NCBI RefSeq assembly: GCF_000615945.1
Contig: NZ_BAMO01000007.1
Coordinates: 62,001-126,000 of the forward strand
Origin: Caldalkalibacillus mannanilyticus JCM 10596
GTDB taxonomy: Bacteria; Bacillota; Bacilli; Caldalkalibacillales; JCM-10596
Length of the DNA: 64,000 bases
Direction of reading: 5' to 3'
The first letter of the stretch is position 1. Every line of letters begins with the position of its first letter. The notes beneath the pieces are model-generated. The model was given only the letters and a program-made list of their open reading frames with translations, made no database searches and had not been told where the DNA came from. A program made the position numbers and the translations under genes. This document shows, one piece after another, positions 1-8,654 of this stretch.

Positions 1-90
1 CGCTTGAACCTTCTCTGTACAATCCACATTTTCAGCATTGCATTTATCATATTCGATTAAAGCCCATTGAATATTGTATGACCTATCCAT
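1..90 (-). CDS. partial small hypothetical protein at window edge
   Basis: The first 30 codons of a gene that runs off the left end of the window. The ATG at 90 is preceded by a good ribosome site (AAAGGTGG) about 8 bases upstream. The protein starts MDRSYNIQWALIEYDKC and is hydrophilic, with no signal peptide. It lies 30 bases downstream of the beta-helix spike gene in the same direction, so it is probably the next gene of the tail cluster, where lysis or fibre-accessory genes are usual. I do not recognise the family. Confidence 0.5.
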   Translation of the reverse strand, partial: MDRSYNIQWALIEYDKCNAENVDCTEKVQA

Positions 91-120
91 TCATAAACCA
101 CCTTTATCATCGTATTTTAC

Positions 121-2022
121 TTATATAAGATTATGAGCCACAAGATCCCCGTCTTTCATTCCCACCATTTTTTCTACATAATCTCCAATGATCATGTTCC
201 CAGTAATTATTCTATTACTGATAGGCTTAGAAGTAGAGAAATTAAGGCAACTTGCTGTGTTTCCCTCGGTTTTCTTAAACACGTTATCTTTAAATACTAA
301 ATCTGAGGTGTGCTGAGCCAGTACCACCCAATTGTTTCCGCCAGCATTCCAAAATCGGTTGTTCGTTATAACAACATCCTGGGCATCTCTTCCTATCTCA
401 AGAAACCCTGTGTTTTCAAAAATACAATTATGAACCTTTAGGAAGAAATATTCATTTGCATTCACTCGTCCGTTGATGACCATATTTCCGGTATTCCTAA
501 ATTCACAAGAGTCTAGGATGACATACATGTATCGAGCTGTGTCTGGAAATATACTTCTGTTAAGAGTGCTAGAACCCGTACACACAAACTTACACCGAAT
601 CATTTTCAATGCAGTTCTAAATGTTTCCGTCCATACTGCTTTATCTACAGTTCGTTTATCATTTAACAAATAATCTACATCTATTAATGTGATATCTCTT
701 AGATCCGACATAGGATTTCTTGTACTTCCGCAATTGATTAATGAGGAATTTCTGATCGTTATGTTCTGTAATGCCTTTTCACCCTTTGCTGGATTTCGCA
801 CCTCTAACCCTTTCCCGATCCCTTCTGACACTTGTAAATGATTGATCTTTGCTGAACGGCAATTATACATTAAGAAAGCTGGTTTATTGTCAAAGCCTTT
901 AATAATCATATTTTCAATATTAATATTGTGACAGTGATTAGAGGTTGCTCCCTTTACCATAACCACACCTTCAACATTAGAAGCATGCATCTGATACACT
1001 TCATTATTGATCATTTTAGAATTAGAAACTCTGTTAAATTCAAAGCCCGCTCCTCTACTGTCCCCATTACCATACACTTTACAGTTAACAAAATATATTT
1101 GTTCTAACGTGCGTCCCGAAACATCCAGATTCGGAGCTGTCGCCTGAAAGGCAACCCCTAACTGCGCTTGTACAGTGTAATGCATGTCTAAAACTCCGTC
1201 TGGTTCTAAGTCAGGTTGGTGATTTTCTATATTTGTATTGTATATTCGTTGAGTAGGCACCCTTGCATCTGCCACGCAATTCTCAATAGTGATATTTCGG
1301 CTCAACTCATAAGAATGATTCGGTTCGATATCAACTGCGCTTCTTCGAACCGCAAAATGACAATCTTTAATTACAATATCCTCTCCCTGGATAATAGAAA
1401 CTCCTTGTCTAGACAGATCCTTAAATGAACAATTAATAATTTTTACATTTTTTATATGGTAGCCCGGATCATTCGAATTTGCTCTTATATAGATACCGTC
1501 ATTACCATCAAGCATATCCCCATCAAGAGAAGAGGTTCCGAACAGTAAATTTTTGAATGCACAGTTTTCTATTGTAATATTTTCAGACTCCCTAATCGTA
1601 ATTAAATGAGCGTTCTTAGAGATTGTTCCTGACTCTTCCCCATTAAAAATGAAGCCTTTGATTTTAATATTTGAAGAGTTTCCTTTAATTTCAAATCTAT
1701 GTGTGCCTGCCTGCTGTCTTAATTCAGCCTCTTGGGAAAAAAGTGTGATGTTGTGGATGTTATCTAAGCTGATGCGACTGTAACGATAAACTTGTGTACT
1801 TGGAAAAAAAATATGTTGTATCCCCTTAGTATTTGCATATTTGATTGCTGCATGAATAGCCGGGGCCCAATCATCGTTAACAACTCGCTGTTTAAACCAT
1901 TGAATATTAATTCCTCGCTCTTCAAATTCATGTTTCATCTTTTCAATAATCGTAGGGTCGTCACGTCTAAAAAGGTTGGCATCTCCAATTCGTGGATCTT
2001 GGAAGCTATGATTTTCTGACAT
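121..2022 (-). CDS. right-handed beta-helix (pectate-lyase-fold) tail spike protein
   Basis: A protein of about 633 residues. After a short N-terminal section (about 1-50) resembling the pectate-lyase superfamily entry segment, almost the whole chain consists of short repeating strands rich in N, I and V (motifs such as NITIENC, NVKIINC, NITIRNS), typical of a right-handed parallel beta-helix. No signal peptide is visible. In phages and tailocins such proteins are spikes or fibres that bind, and sometimes cleave, surface polysaccharide; that role is inferred from fold and position at the distal end of the tail cluster. The ATG at 2022 is chosen over one 13 codons upstream because AAGGAG lies 8 bases before it. 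Two hairpins separate it from the rest of the tail operon, suggesting its own transcription unit. Confidence 0.75.
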   Translation of the reverse strand: MSENHSFQDPRIGDANLFRRDDPTIIEKMKHEFEERGINIQWFKQRVVNDDWAPAIHAAIKYANTKGIQHIFFPSTQVYRYSRISLDNIHNITLFSQEAELRQQAGTHRFEIKGNSSNIKIKGFIFNGEESGTISKNAHLITIRESENITIENCAFKNLLFGTSSLDGDMLDGNDGIYIRANSNDPGYHIKNVKIINCSFKDLSRQGVSIIQGEDIVIKDCHFAVRRSAVDIEPNHSYELSRNITIENCVADARVPTQRIYNTNIENHQPDLEPDGVLDMHYTVQAQLGVAFQATAPNLDVSGRTLEQIYFVNCKVYGNGDSRGAGFEFNRVSNSKMINNEVYQMHASNVEGVVMVKGATSNHCHNINIENMIIKGFDNKPAFLMYNCRSAKINHLQVSEGIGKGLEVRNPAKGEKALQNITIRNSSLINCGSTRNPMSDLRDITLIDVDYLLNDKRTVDKAVWTETFRTALKMIRCKFVCTGSSTLNRSIFPDTARYMYVILDSCEFRNTGNMVINGRVNANEYFFLKVHNCIFENTGFLEIGRDAQDVVITNNRFWNAGGNNWVVLAQHTSDLVFKDNVFKKTEGNTASCLNFSTSKPISNRIITGNMIIGDYVEKMVGMKDGDLVAHNLI

Positions 2023-2086
2023 AGAAATATCTCCTTCAATCGTATTTTTATATAGGGGCATATAGTTGGGGATTAGGATGTATTAT

Positions 2087-2128
2087 AAAACACAGGAGGG
2101 AATAGGGGTTTATTCCAACCTGTGTTTT
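2087..2128. terminator. strong hairpin upstream of the spike gene
   Basis: A 10-base-pair outer stem (2087-2096 with 2119-2128) encloses an inner stem GGAATA/TATTCC. On the plus strand it is followed by a run of T. It could act as a terminator in either direction, or as a leader structure for the spike gene. Confidence 0.45.
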
Positions 2129-2159
2129 TGAGGGGATAGTTAATGATGATTTTTTATCA

Positions 2160-2200
2160 AAATAAAAAAGATAACCGCTTCCTTAATGAAATGGTTATCT
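2160..2200 (-). terminator. terminator of the main tail operon
   Basis: The stem AGATAACC/GGTTATCT (2170-2177 with 2193-2200) is followed on the minus strand by CTTTTTTATTTT. It lies about 100 bases after the XkdX-like gene and before the spike gene. Confidence 0.7.
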
Positions 2201-2297
2201 CCTATTGTTAAATCAATTATATTCTGTGTCACCCATAAACATCATAATAATCCCAATTACACACTCTAATTTCTTCCTGTATTTTGACTATCTTTAA

Positions 2298-2435
2298 TTA
2301 AATTACATTTGCTTTAATTATTATCAAGTATTCTTCCTCAGTAATCAAATTAGAATTTAAGCATTTTTCTAAAACAGATACATCGATCTTCCCAGACTTA
2401 TACAACCGCTCTAATATACTTTTCCATCCACTCAT
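2298..2435 (-). CDS. XkdX-like small phage protein
   Basis: A 45-residue protein beginning MSGWKSILERLYKSGKID and containing LITEEEYLIIIK. This matches the usual XkdX pattern of a short helix, a turn and an I-T-E-E-Q/E-Y motif. XkdX-like genes sit at the end of PBSX-type tail operons just after the fibre genes; their function is unknown. The ATG lies one base beyond the stop codon of the gene upstream, with AAAGGGG about 10 bases before it. A terminator follows, so this is probably the last gene of the operon. Confidence 0.65.
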   Translation of the reverse strand: MSGWKSILERLYKSGKIDVSVLEKCLNSNLITEEEYLIIIKANVI

Positions 2436-2436
2436 A

Positions 2437-2820
2437 TTATGCCAACCCCTTTAATTGTAAGATTTCAAAGGCTACTGCATCTAACTGCTCTTGCATAGCA
2501 TCCTCTTCTTTGTTAACAGCGAATTTACCAAAAATAAGGTCATCCACAATACTTTCCTTGTGTCCGTTCATTACTTCCTCAAAGTTTTCATCTGTAATGG
2601 CTACAAACCCTGAATCGAATGGAGAATGTGCTTGTAAATAAACCATATCATTTAATTTAAGAACATAATATTTTGCATTTGCGTCATTTGTGGGATTTGC
2701 AACCTTTACACCGTTATATAGCTCATCGAAATCGTGAAGAGAGTAGTTTATATCTAAGCCTGAGATAAACTCATCCAACTTCTCCTCTGTACATTTTAAT
2801 TCTACATCTTTATATATCAT
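2437..2820 (-). CDS. hypothetical tail-cluster protein
   Basis: A 127-residue acidic cytoplasmic-type protein (MIYKDVELKCTEEKLDEFI...) without signal peptide or membrane segment. I do not recognise the family. It lies between the Kelch-repeat protein and the XkdX-like gene in the same operon, where fibre chaperones or small fibre-associated proteins often occur. The C-terminal third (EEDAMQEQLDAVAFEILQLKG) looks like a single amphipathic helix. Function is not inferred further. Confidence 0.6.
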   Translation of the reverse strand: MIYKDVELKCTEEKLDEFISGLDINYSLHDFDELYNGVKVANPTNDANAKYYVLKLNDMVYLQAHSPFDSGFVAITDENFEEVMNGHKESIVDDLIFGKFAVNKEEDAMQEQLDAVAFEILQLKGLA

Positions 2821-2851
2821 ATTTTATATAATTCCTTTCTTGTATTTATAT

Positions 2852-3829
2852 TTAGTTACTTGATAACCATGATAATAATGCTTTTTGTCCCTTTATATAT
2901 GATGTTGGAGTGAATTCTTCATTCGCTGAACGCTCAATGTCATCTCCTGACATATTGAATGTTATACCTCCAATAACGTATATTTTTCCATCTACTACGG
3001 AGGAGGACAAATGTTGTCTTTTGATAGTCATGGGTGTATCACTCGACCAAAAATTAGTTACTGTGTTGTATACACGATTTTCTGCGTCAGCATTTGACAT
3101 CGAATTGGTAGTCGATCCTCCTATTAGATATATTTTATCACCTACAGCAGAAGTGGTCATACGCATTTTACCAGGCGATAAACTAACCTTAGTGCTCCAT
3201 AAGTTCGTAATAGGATTGTATTGCTGATTAACTGAAGATGCCGTATTGCTCCCTGTGTATCCCCCCATGACATATATCATATCGTCAACTACAGATGAGG
3301 ATAATTCAGATCTTTGAGTAGGCATGCTACTTCTGGTACTCCATGTATCTGTACTTGGGTCATACATGTCATTTCGATTAGAAAGGGAACCATTGTCTAA
3401 CGTTCCCCCTATAACATATATCTTTCCGTCTACTACAGTGGATGTCAAACCATAAACATTGACAGGTAAGTTAGCCTTAAGAGTCCATGTATTCGTTTCT
3501 GGATTGTATTCTTGATTTCTGTTGTAGTCTTGTAAATTTGTGACGCCCCCCAATACATATACCTTTCCTCCAACAACTGAGGACGTTGTTAAATAGGTTG
3601 CATAAATCATGTCCGCCTTAGTAGACCAAGTATCTGTTATCGGATTATATTCATCATTTCTCCTATAATTTATGTTGTTATAACCACGTCTACCACCCAA
3701 AACATATATTTTTCCATTGATCGATGAAGATGTTAACTTGTGTCTTGCAAGTGGTAAGGGTTTCATATTACGCCATCCTCTATCCTTCAATTCAATACTA
3801 TTAGCTAAAGCATAAGCAACAGAGTCCAT
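2852..3829 (-). CDS. Kelch-repeat protein at the tail-fibre position
   Basis: A 325-residue protein built from about six Kelch repeats, each carrying the pattern SSxVxGKIYVxGG followed by a Y-N-P-x-T-x-x-W motif (for example KVYVLGG, KIYVIGG, MIYVMGG, KIYLIGG). Six such blades would close a beta-propeller. The gene starts inside the stop codon of the tail-fibre gene (TAATG overlap), so the two are probably translationally coupled. Kelch propellers bind proteins or sugars; here a receptor-binding or fibre-tip role is inferred from position only. No signal peptide is present, which fits assembly into a tail in the cytoplasm. Confidence 0.75.
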   Translation of the reverse strand: MDSVAYALANSIELKDRGWRNMKPLPLARHKLTSSSINGKIYVLGGRRGYNNINYRRNDEYNPITDTWSTKADMIYATYLTTSSVVGGKVYVLGGVTNLQDYNRNQEYNPETNTWTLKANLPVNVYGLTSTVVDGKIYVIGGTLDNGSLSNRNDMYDPSTDTWSTRSSMPTQRSELSSSVVDDMIYVMGGYTGSNTASSVNQQYNPITNLWSTKVSLSPGKMRMTTSAVGDKIYLIGGSTTNSMSNADAENRVYNTVTNFWSSDTPMTIKRQHLSSSVVDGKIYVIGGITFNMSGDDIERSANEEFTPTSYIKGQKALLSWLSSN

Positions 3830-4980
3830 TATGTCACCACCTTACTAACGCTAGATAGTTTACCATCAGTATAGGACAGTGTAGATGTTACCGTGCTCCC
3901 ACCTGCAATTTCTTCAGTAGTTATCAAATCCCCATCAGTATCATAAGATAAATTAGTAGTCTTAACTACTGTAGCATCGTCTTTCTCTTCCACTTTGGTT
4001 AGATTTTCCCCATCATAGGTCAAAGTTATAGTACGAGTATCCGTTTTTAACACTAAAGCTTTCTCTTTCACAATATCCTTGTTTGATGTACCTATGGAAA
4101 GCTTTTCTATTGCCTCTTTCGTTGTCTTAGGCGTCATATAATTTGTATGATCCGTCCCTGCTTCTGCTTGTGCTTGTGTCGCCTTAAATCCCTCATGTAC
4201 GACTCGTAAATCCCTATAAGTCAGTCCATTTGATACTGCACTATATACACCTGTTGGCTCTTCACTCTGCCAAGGAGCATTATCGTTATAGGTTACAAAT
4301 ACATCAGATGATAAAATTTTAGATACCTCATATACTGTACATTGCACATAAGTCTGATATTTCTTAACCCACAAGCTAACTGGCTTACCTGCACCGTCTG
4401 AAACAAGCTTAAATGAATCATCCCGTATCGATGTATTCCCATTTTGAGCAAGTGCTAATATTTGTACAGACATATCCATATTTGGCGATGTTGAACTCTG
4501 CCTAGCAGATATAGCAATTAAGCAATTGCCGATATTTGCTATAGTGTGCCCGCCAAAAGAAATAGATAATACTATACTTGCATCTCTATTTGAAGGCGGC
4601 GGGAATAAAATATCACCTATTTTTGCCCACGTGTTTGTCCCATTTTCAGTGCTGACACCACCCAACATGGTTTCCATGACTTTTCTACTGTGACTCTCTG
4701 TAAACTTATCCACTGCTTGCTTGGTTCGTTCTGGCGTCATATACTTATTCGCTGCCGCTCCTGCTTCAGCTTCCGTTTGTGTTGCAATACTAAAATTTTG
4801 TACATTTCCCAGTCCCACTTGAGAGTGCGTCACGGAGTGCGGATTATCGGTTCTATTCTCATGTTCATTTACTTTCTCCTGCGCACCTTCGGGTGTTTCT
4901 TTTTCATTAATCTCTTGTCCTATTTGATTCATGTCACTGGGTTGTATGACATCATTTAATTTCCAATCGGTCTTTGCCAT
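3829..4980 (-). CDS. phage tail fibre protein
   Basis: A 383-residue fibre-like protein. The N-terminal part carries the conserved phage fibre motif DNPHSVTHSQVGLGNVQN (about residues 47-64) and two copies of a repeated segment with AEAG...YMTPERT/KT (about 90-110 and 270-290). Both are typical of tail fibres of Bacillales and Clostridia Xkd-type phages. The C-terminal 80 residues are threonine- and serine-rich beta structure. It lies between a small baseplate protein and the Kelch protein and overlaps both neighbours by about one base, so it is in one operon with them. Likely role: host recognition at the baseplate. Confidence 0.8.
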   Translation of the reverse strand: MAKTDWKLNDVIQPSDMNQIGQEINEKETPEGAQEKVNEHENRTDNPHSVTHSQVGLGNVQNFSIATQTEAEAGAAANKYMTPERTKQAVDKFTESHSRKVMETMLGGVSTENGTNTWAKIGDILFPPPSNRDASIVLSISFGGHTIANIGNCLIAISARQSSTSPNMDMSVQILALAQNGNTSIRDDSFKLVSDGAGKPVSLWVKKYQTYVQCTVYEVSKILSSDVFVTYNDNAPWQSEEPTGVYSAVSNGLTYRDLRVVHEGFKATQAQAEAGTDHTNYMTPKTTKEAIEKLSIGTSNKDIVKEKALVLKTDTRTITLTYDGENLTKVEEKDDATVVKTTNLSYDTDGDLITTEEIAGGSTVTSTLSYTDGKLSSVSKVVT

Positions 4981-5264
4981 TAGGCTCCCCCTTTCACTTC
5001 CATTGTTTGTATCATGAGATGATCTGTCGTTATTGGTATATTGACCTGATTTGTACTGATCACCTGGTCAGAGGAATCCTTCAACTCAATGAGCGTGATC
5101 AGTGATACCTCAGCAACAGGAACCATATAATTAAGAGTCATCACATTCTGATTCACCTTTTTCACTTGAAAATCGGAGATAACATACGTTCCATTGATGA
5201 CTACTTTATCCACTTTGGTATCAATAAAATGAGCTACTTCTTTCAAAAAATTGGTTTCTATCAC
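4980..5264 (-). CDS. small baseplate-associated hypothetical protein
   Basis: A 94-residue protein (MIETNFLKEVAHFIDTKVDKV...) found between the XkdU-like wedge protein and the tail fibre. It overlaps the wedge gene by four bases. Proteins of this size and start in the same position occur in many Xkd-type clusters, and some are carried in databases under an erroneous ketopantoate hydroxymethyltransferase label; no enzyme motif is present here. An adaptor role joining fibre to baseplate is plausible but unproven. Confidence 0.6.
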   Translation of the reverse strand: MIETNFLKEVAHFIDTKVDKVVINGTYVISDFQVKKVNQNVMTLNYMVPVAEVSLITLIELKDSSDQVISTNQVNIPITTDHLMIQTMEVKGGA

Positions 5265-5986
5265 TTAACAACCACCTCCGTCCCCATCGAGATAAATGGC
5301 TTTTCTCCTACTTTCCATGATCCATCTAGCTTATAATTCCATGTAATGGCTTTTGTCGATAAGCTCTCGTTTACTACTACTCTGTCCTGAAGCGCTGTGT
5401 TCTGCTGATACGTTACATTGGCTGGCTTTATTCTTTCAATTGTATGATGGACTTCCTTAAACAAACTGGCATCATCGATCGCCGTAGTAATGGTCAGGAT
5501 AAAATGTTGAGCATCTATTTCAGCGCGTGTTCTCCCTTGCCCTACTAAAAAATCTAGCTGCTGCTGTAAGTAGTTTAACGTAAAGGGAGGCTTCGTCTGA
5601 TACCGATTCAGAATACGTAGCCTTCGAAAATCGATAGTTTCCTCTTGAGCATTGGCTTGGATCCCTAACAAACGCTCACGTCTGGTGATCGCTTGGGTAT
5701 CAGAAGTAGAAACAAAGGCATTGTCAAATACTCTCTGCTTCGTTTTAGTAAGAGCCATTACCTCAGTATCTTCGGTGTTTGTCAGTTCAACAAAATCCAG
5801 AATATCTCGGTAGTACGATGGCAAATAATGAATCAGAATTTTCTCTTGCTTTTCTTGCTTCTGTGCTGATGGGTATAAATTACCTAAAAATCGCAGGATG
5901 TTATCCTGAGCCAGCTTATCTACTGGGTAAAAAGTAGATTGTGAATCATTGATTTGATAAACTGAAAAACCCATAAACCATGTCAT
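5261..5986 (-). CDS. xkdU: XkdU/YmfQ-family (DUF2313) baseplate wedge protein
   Basis: A 241-residue protein matching the YmfQ/DUF2313 layout. There is an N-terminal helical part with LPSYYRDILDF, a central RRERLLGI...DFRRLRILNRYQTKPPFT block and a C-terminal beta section. In PBSX this protein follows the baseplate J protein and acts at the inner baseplate, comparable to Mu gp48. Here a TIM-barrel gene is inserted between the two. The gene overlaps the next by four bases. Start at 5986; an internal ATG four codons later is equally possible. Confidence 0.8.
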   Translation of the reverse strand: MTWFMGFSVYQINDSQSTFYPVDKLAQDNILRFLGNLYPSAQKQEKQEKILIHYLPSYYRDILDFVELTNTEDTEVMALTKTKQRVFDNAFVSTSDTQAITRRERLLGIQANAQEETIDFRRLRILNRYQTKPPFTLNYLQQQLDFLVGQGRTRAEIDAQHFILTITTAIDDASLFKEVHHTIERIKPANVTYQQNTALQDRVVVNESLSTKAITWNYKLDGSWKVGEKPFISMGTEVVVK

Positions 5987-5990
5987 TCAA

Positions 5991-6866
5991 TCACCTCACT
6001 TTAAATGGGCTAAACTTCCTGCGATATGCCTCAATCAGATTAGCTTGAGCGATTTCAGATTCTACGCTACTTGGCTCCGCATTCCAAGGCTGGAAGGCTG
6101 CATACTCTCGACTGGGAGCCCCTAACTCACCAAAAAATATAGGCTTGTTCCATTTATCATAGAAGGCTTTGATCTCAGCAAAAATGTTTTGCCCTCGTGA
6201 ATAGATGGTCGAAGCATCCAGATCCTCCATGAGCTGCGTAACGCTAGGAAGCGCTCTTTCTGTCAATTCAAAATAAGCTGATATGGATATAAAGTCTAAG
6301 TCAGATGAGCTAAACAAGGGGTTATTCATCTTCTGCTGATAGGCTTCTGTCGTACTTCCTGAACCCGTATCCCAAACGGCTGTAACCCACCAGTTTGTTC
6401 GGTATGTGACAAGTCCAGAATAGATTTTCTTGATCTCTCTAAATAAGCCGATCCACTCATCGGAATATGACTCGAGATGCACAAGATTAGAAGATGTATT
6501 TAGAGCATACACCTGCAATGGTTGAGCGATATCATGGACTATTTCCCGTAAAATGGATCTCCATGTGACAAAGAACAACTCTACATCCTTTGGTACAATT
6601 CCCGTTTCGCTCCCTTCTCCTCCACGCACAAGGGGATAAGGCTCTAGTATTGTTTTCAATCCTTCTTTGTGTAGCGCATGTATAATAGACATCGCTGTTG
6701 TTTTGGAATCCAGATTAAGGACCGGTTGGCTTATATCATAATCAGAAAAATCAATAATAACAGGCACGTTTAAGGCATTTAAGCCTAATTTCTTTGCATT
6801 TGATATGATCAATGGAATTTGATTTACTTTAGGCAGATACAAATTCCCTGCCTTCATAAGTTGCAT
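5991..6866 (-). CDS. TIM-barrel glycosidase-like protein of the baseplate region
   Basis: A 291-residue protein resembling the GH113/GTA-TIM type of (beta/alpha)8 barrel. Visible elements are LNALNVPVIIDF (early strands), the conserved KTILEPYPL strand, a YSDEWIGLFREIKKIYSGLVTY helix-strand block and the C-terminal PIFFGELGAPS motif carrying the usual nucleophile Glu (about residue 248). Two oddities are noted. At the strand where this family normally has G-x-E-L with the acid/base Glu, the sequence is YALNTSSN. The protein also ends soon after the AYRRKF helix, without the last barrel strand. It may be a sugar-binding or degenerate enzyme. It lies between baseplate J and XkdU. ATG at 6866 with AAGGAG 10 bases upstream. 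Confidence 0.6.
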   Translation of the reverse strand: MQLMKAGNLYLPKVNQIPLIISNAKKLGLNALNVPVIIDFSDYDISQPVLNLDSKTTAMSIIHALHKEGLKTILEPYPLVRGGEGSETGIVPKDVELFFVTWRSILREIVHDIAQPLQVYALNTSSNLVHLESYSDEWIGLFREIKKIYSGLVTYRTNWWVTAVWDTGSGSTTEAYQQKMNNPLFSSSDLDFISISAYFELTERALPSVTQLMEDLDASTIYSRGQNIFAEIKAFYDKWNKPIFFGELGAPSREYAAFQPWNAEPSSVESEIAQANLIEAYRRKFSPFKVR

Positions 6867-6884
6867 ATGTTTCTAACTCCTTTC

Positions 6885-7964
6885 TTACGTCTGAAGGGCT
6901 ACAGTCCCCAGCTTTGGTATCTCTTCTGGAGTTAATAGAATATTTGTGGATGAACCATTCATAGTGGTCGTAGATACATCAATGACACCGGGAACACTTA
7001 AGATCGCAGCATCAATAAAAGCAATCCTGACCACAAGCTGTTCTTCATTTGCCCAGTTTTTTCGTAGTTGAAGTAAATAGGATTCGATCGCTTCCTCGAT
7101 CAATGGTTGCACTTGGCTTAAAGTCGTATTTGATTCACAAATTATCGTTGTTTCCACATCCATTGTCACTCCACTAACTCCTGCAATAGTGACGGTGTGA
7201 CCAATTGGAGCAATTCCTATTCCTTGTCCTTGTGCCTGTACTGGATCAATTAAGGTTTGCACTTCCTGCACCAAAACTGAAGAAGGCTCGTTCCAATCAC
7301 TCGCAATAAGGGTACACTTAACAGTTCCTCCTCCATTCCAGGTTGGAAAAACCTTGCTTCCCCCCACACCCTCTATTCCATTTATTTTTTGTTTATAATC
7401 GGACACATTTCCTCCGAAGGCTGGCTCATTTACTGCCTCATAATATCGTTTCCTTAACATGTCATCTGTTTCTTCCTCTTCACCAGATACGAGAATGTCC
7501 GTTAATTCAGCACGAGCAAGCTCGGGGTGAAAACGAATGGGAAGCATCGTTCCAAATTGCTGATTTCCTACGGTTCCCGCTTGCTCGCATTCCATGATAT
7601 AGACACCCGTAGCAAGGGCTTGAATGGCGACATAGGTCACTTGACCAATCGAAAAACGACTTCCTAGAGAGATTTCTACAGGATGGTTTGAACTGTTAAA
7701 AAACTCCCCTTTTCGCCTCGCTTTCGTCGCTGGCTTTCGATTCACTCCAAATTCGGCACATCTTCTTGTTAATTCTGTTCCAGAAGCTGTGTCTGCAAAG
7801 CTCAGATTATAATGAATATCTAATTCCATATACATTTGAGCTAATTCAGCTGCGGCTGGAGCTAACGCATTAAAAATTAAAGAGCCTTCCCGTTTATCTA
7901 TGTGATTAGATACTCGATCTAGCATCCTTTTTAAAATCGTTTCATAGGTTTGATGTTCATACAC
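6885..7964 (-). CDS. xkdT: baseplate J-like protein (XkdT)
   Basis: A 359-residue member of the baseplate J/gp47 family. The N-terminal region has the conserved EGSLIFNALAPAAAELAQ segment (about 22-40). The middle has the AFGGNVSDYKQKINGIEGVGGSKVFP pattern that marks the family. This protein forms the wedge of contractile-tail baseplates. It starts with GTG at 7964, with AGGAGGTGA six bases upstream, one base after the stop of the XkdS gene. Length is normal for the family. Confidence 0.9.
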   Translation of the reverse strand: MYEHQTYETILKRMLDRVSNHIDKREGSLIFNALAPAAAELAQMYMELDIHYNLSFADTASGTELTRRCAEFGVNRKPATKARRKGEFFNSSNHPVEISLGSRFSIGQVTYVAIQALATGVYIMECEQAGTVGNQQFGTMLPIRFHPELARAELTDILVSGEEEETDDMLRKRYYEAVNEPAFGGNVSDYKQKINGIEGVGGSKVFPTWNGGGTVKCTLIASDWNEPSSVLVQEVQTLIDPVQAQGQGIGIAPIGHTVTIAGVSGVTMDVETTIICESNTTLSQVQPLIEEAIESYLLQLRKNWANEEQLVVRIAFIDAAILSVPGVIDVSTTTMNGSSTNILLTPEEIPKLGTVALQT

Positions 7965-7965
7965 T

Positions 7966-8364
7966 TTAACTCACCTCCTGTTCAATCGAAAAACGCCCTA
8001 ACACAGAAACCACATCAAAAGTAAGTAGAATATGATCTCCACGTACTGTGACCTCTACATTCTCTACTCCTTCAATTCGGTCATCCTGATGTAATGCCTC
8101 TTCCAACATTCTGGACACTTCTGAACGCACAAGGAGAGGATTTTTACCGATTAAAGTGGTAAGCTCACAGCCATAGTCAGCTGAATAAATCAAATACTTG
8201 AACCGTTCTGTATTCAAGATAAAATGAACCGCCTGTTTTATGGCTTCGAGCTCATCGATCATGCCTGTAACTCTTTTTCTTTGAAAATCTATGTTCCATG
8301 TCTTGGAAGGCTGCGCCGTTTCTACAATTTCTGCATGTTTTAAATAACCGCTCTCTGGAATCAT
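7966..8364 (-). CDS. xkdS: DUF2634 baseplate protein (XkdS)
   Basis: A 132-residue protein with the DUF2634 pattern. KTWNIDFQRKRVTGMIDELEAIKQAVHFILNTERF is followed by YSADYGCEL, then an E-V-SRM-EEAL helix and a final beta hairpin. The family is related to the gp25/lysozyme-like inner baseplate protein that starts sheath assembly in contractile tails. It overlaps the upstream DUF2577 gene by four bases (ATGA) and lies directly before the baseplate J gene, as in PBSX. Confidence 0.85.
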   Translation of the reverse strand: MIPESGYLKHAEIVETAQPSKTWNIDFQRKRVTGMIDELEAIKQAVHFILNTERFKYLIYSADYGCELTTLIGKNPLLVRSEVSRMLEEALHQDDRIEGVENVEVTVRGDHILLTFDVVSVLGRFSIEQEVS

Positions 8365-8654
8365 GAATCTACCACCCTATCTAAAAGCAAAAATTTTTGC
8401 CCCCCTTGCATACGAAGCAATAGTACTTTATCTCCGCTTTTTATCCCTTCGCGAAGAGTGTACTCTGTCCCGCCAATGTTTACTTTTACCTCTTTTGTCG
8501 CTTCTGTGAGGATTAAAAAATCCTCTGTGAGTGTGAAACGTTGATCCACGTTCACCTCAAGAGGATGGTTCTTAGTTATTGTTCCAAATAAAATTGCGAC
8601 TGGATTTGATGCCTCAAGTGCATCCATCGCTGCTTGTTTAATCGCTTGTAGCAT
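8361..8654 (-). CDS. xkdR: DUF2577 tail protein (XkdR)
   Basis: A 97-residue protein. Its pattern (GTITKNHPLEVNVDQRFTL, a KSGDKVLLLRMQGGQKFLLLDR end) matches DUF2577. This small OB-fold-like family lies between XkdQ and XkdS in PBSX-type clusters and is probably part of the central spike or hub. It overlaps the gene upstream by one base and the gene downstream by four, so it is tightly coupled. Confidence 0.85.
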   Translation of the reverse strand: MLQAIKQAAMDALEASNPVAILFGTITKNHPLEVNVDQRFTLTEDFLILTEATKEVKVNIGGTEYTLREGIKSGDKVLLLRMQGGQKFLLLDRVVDS

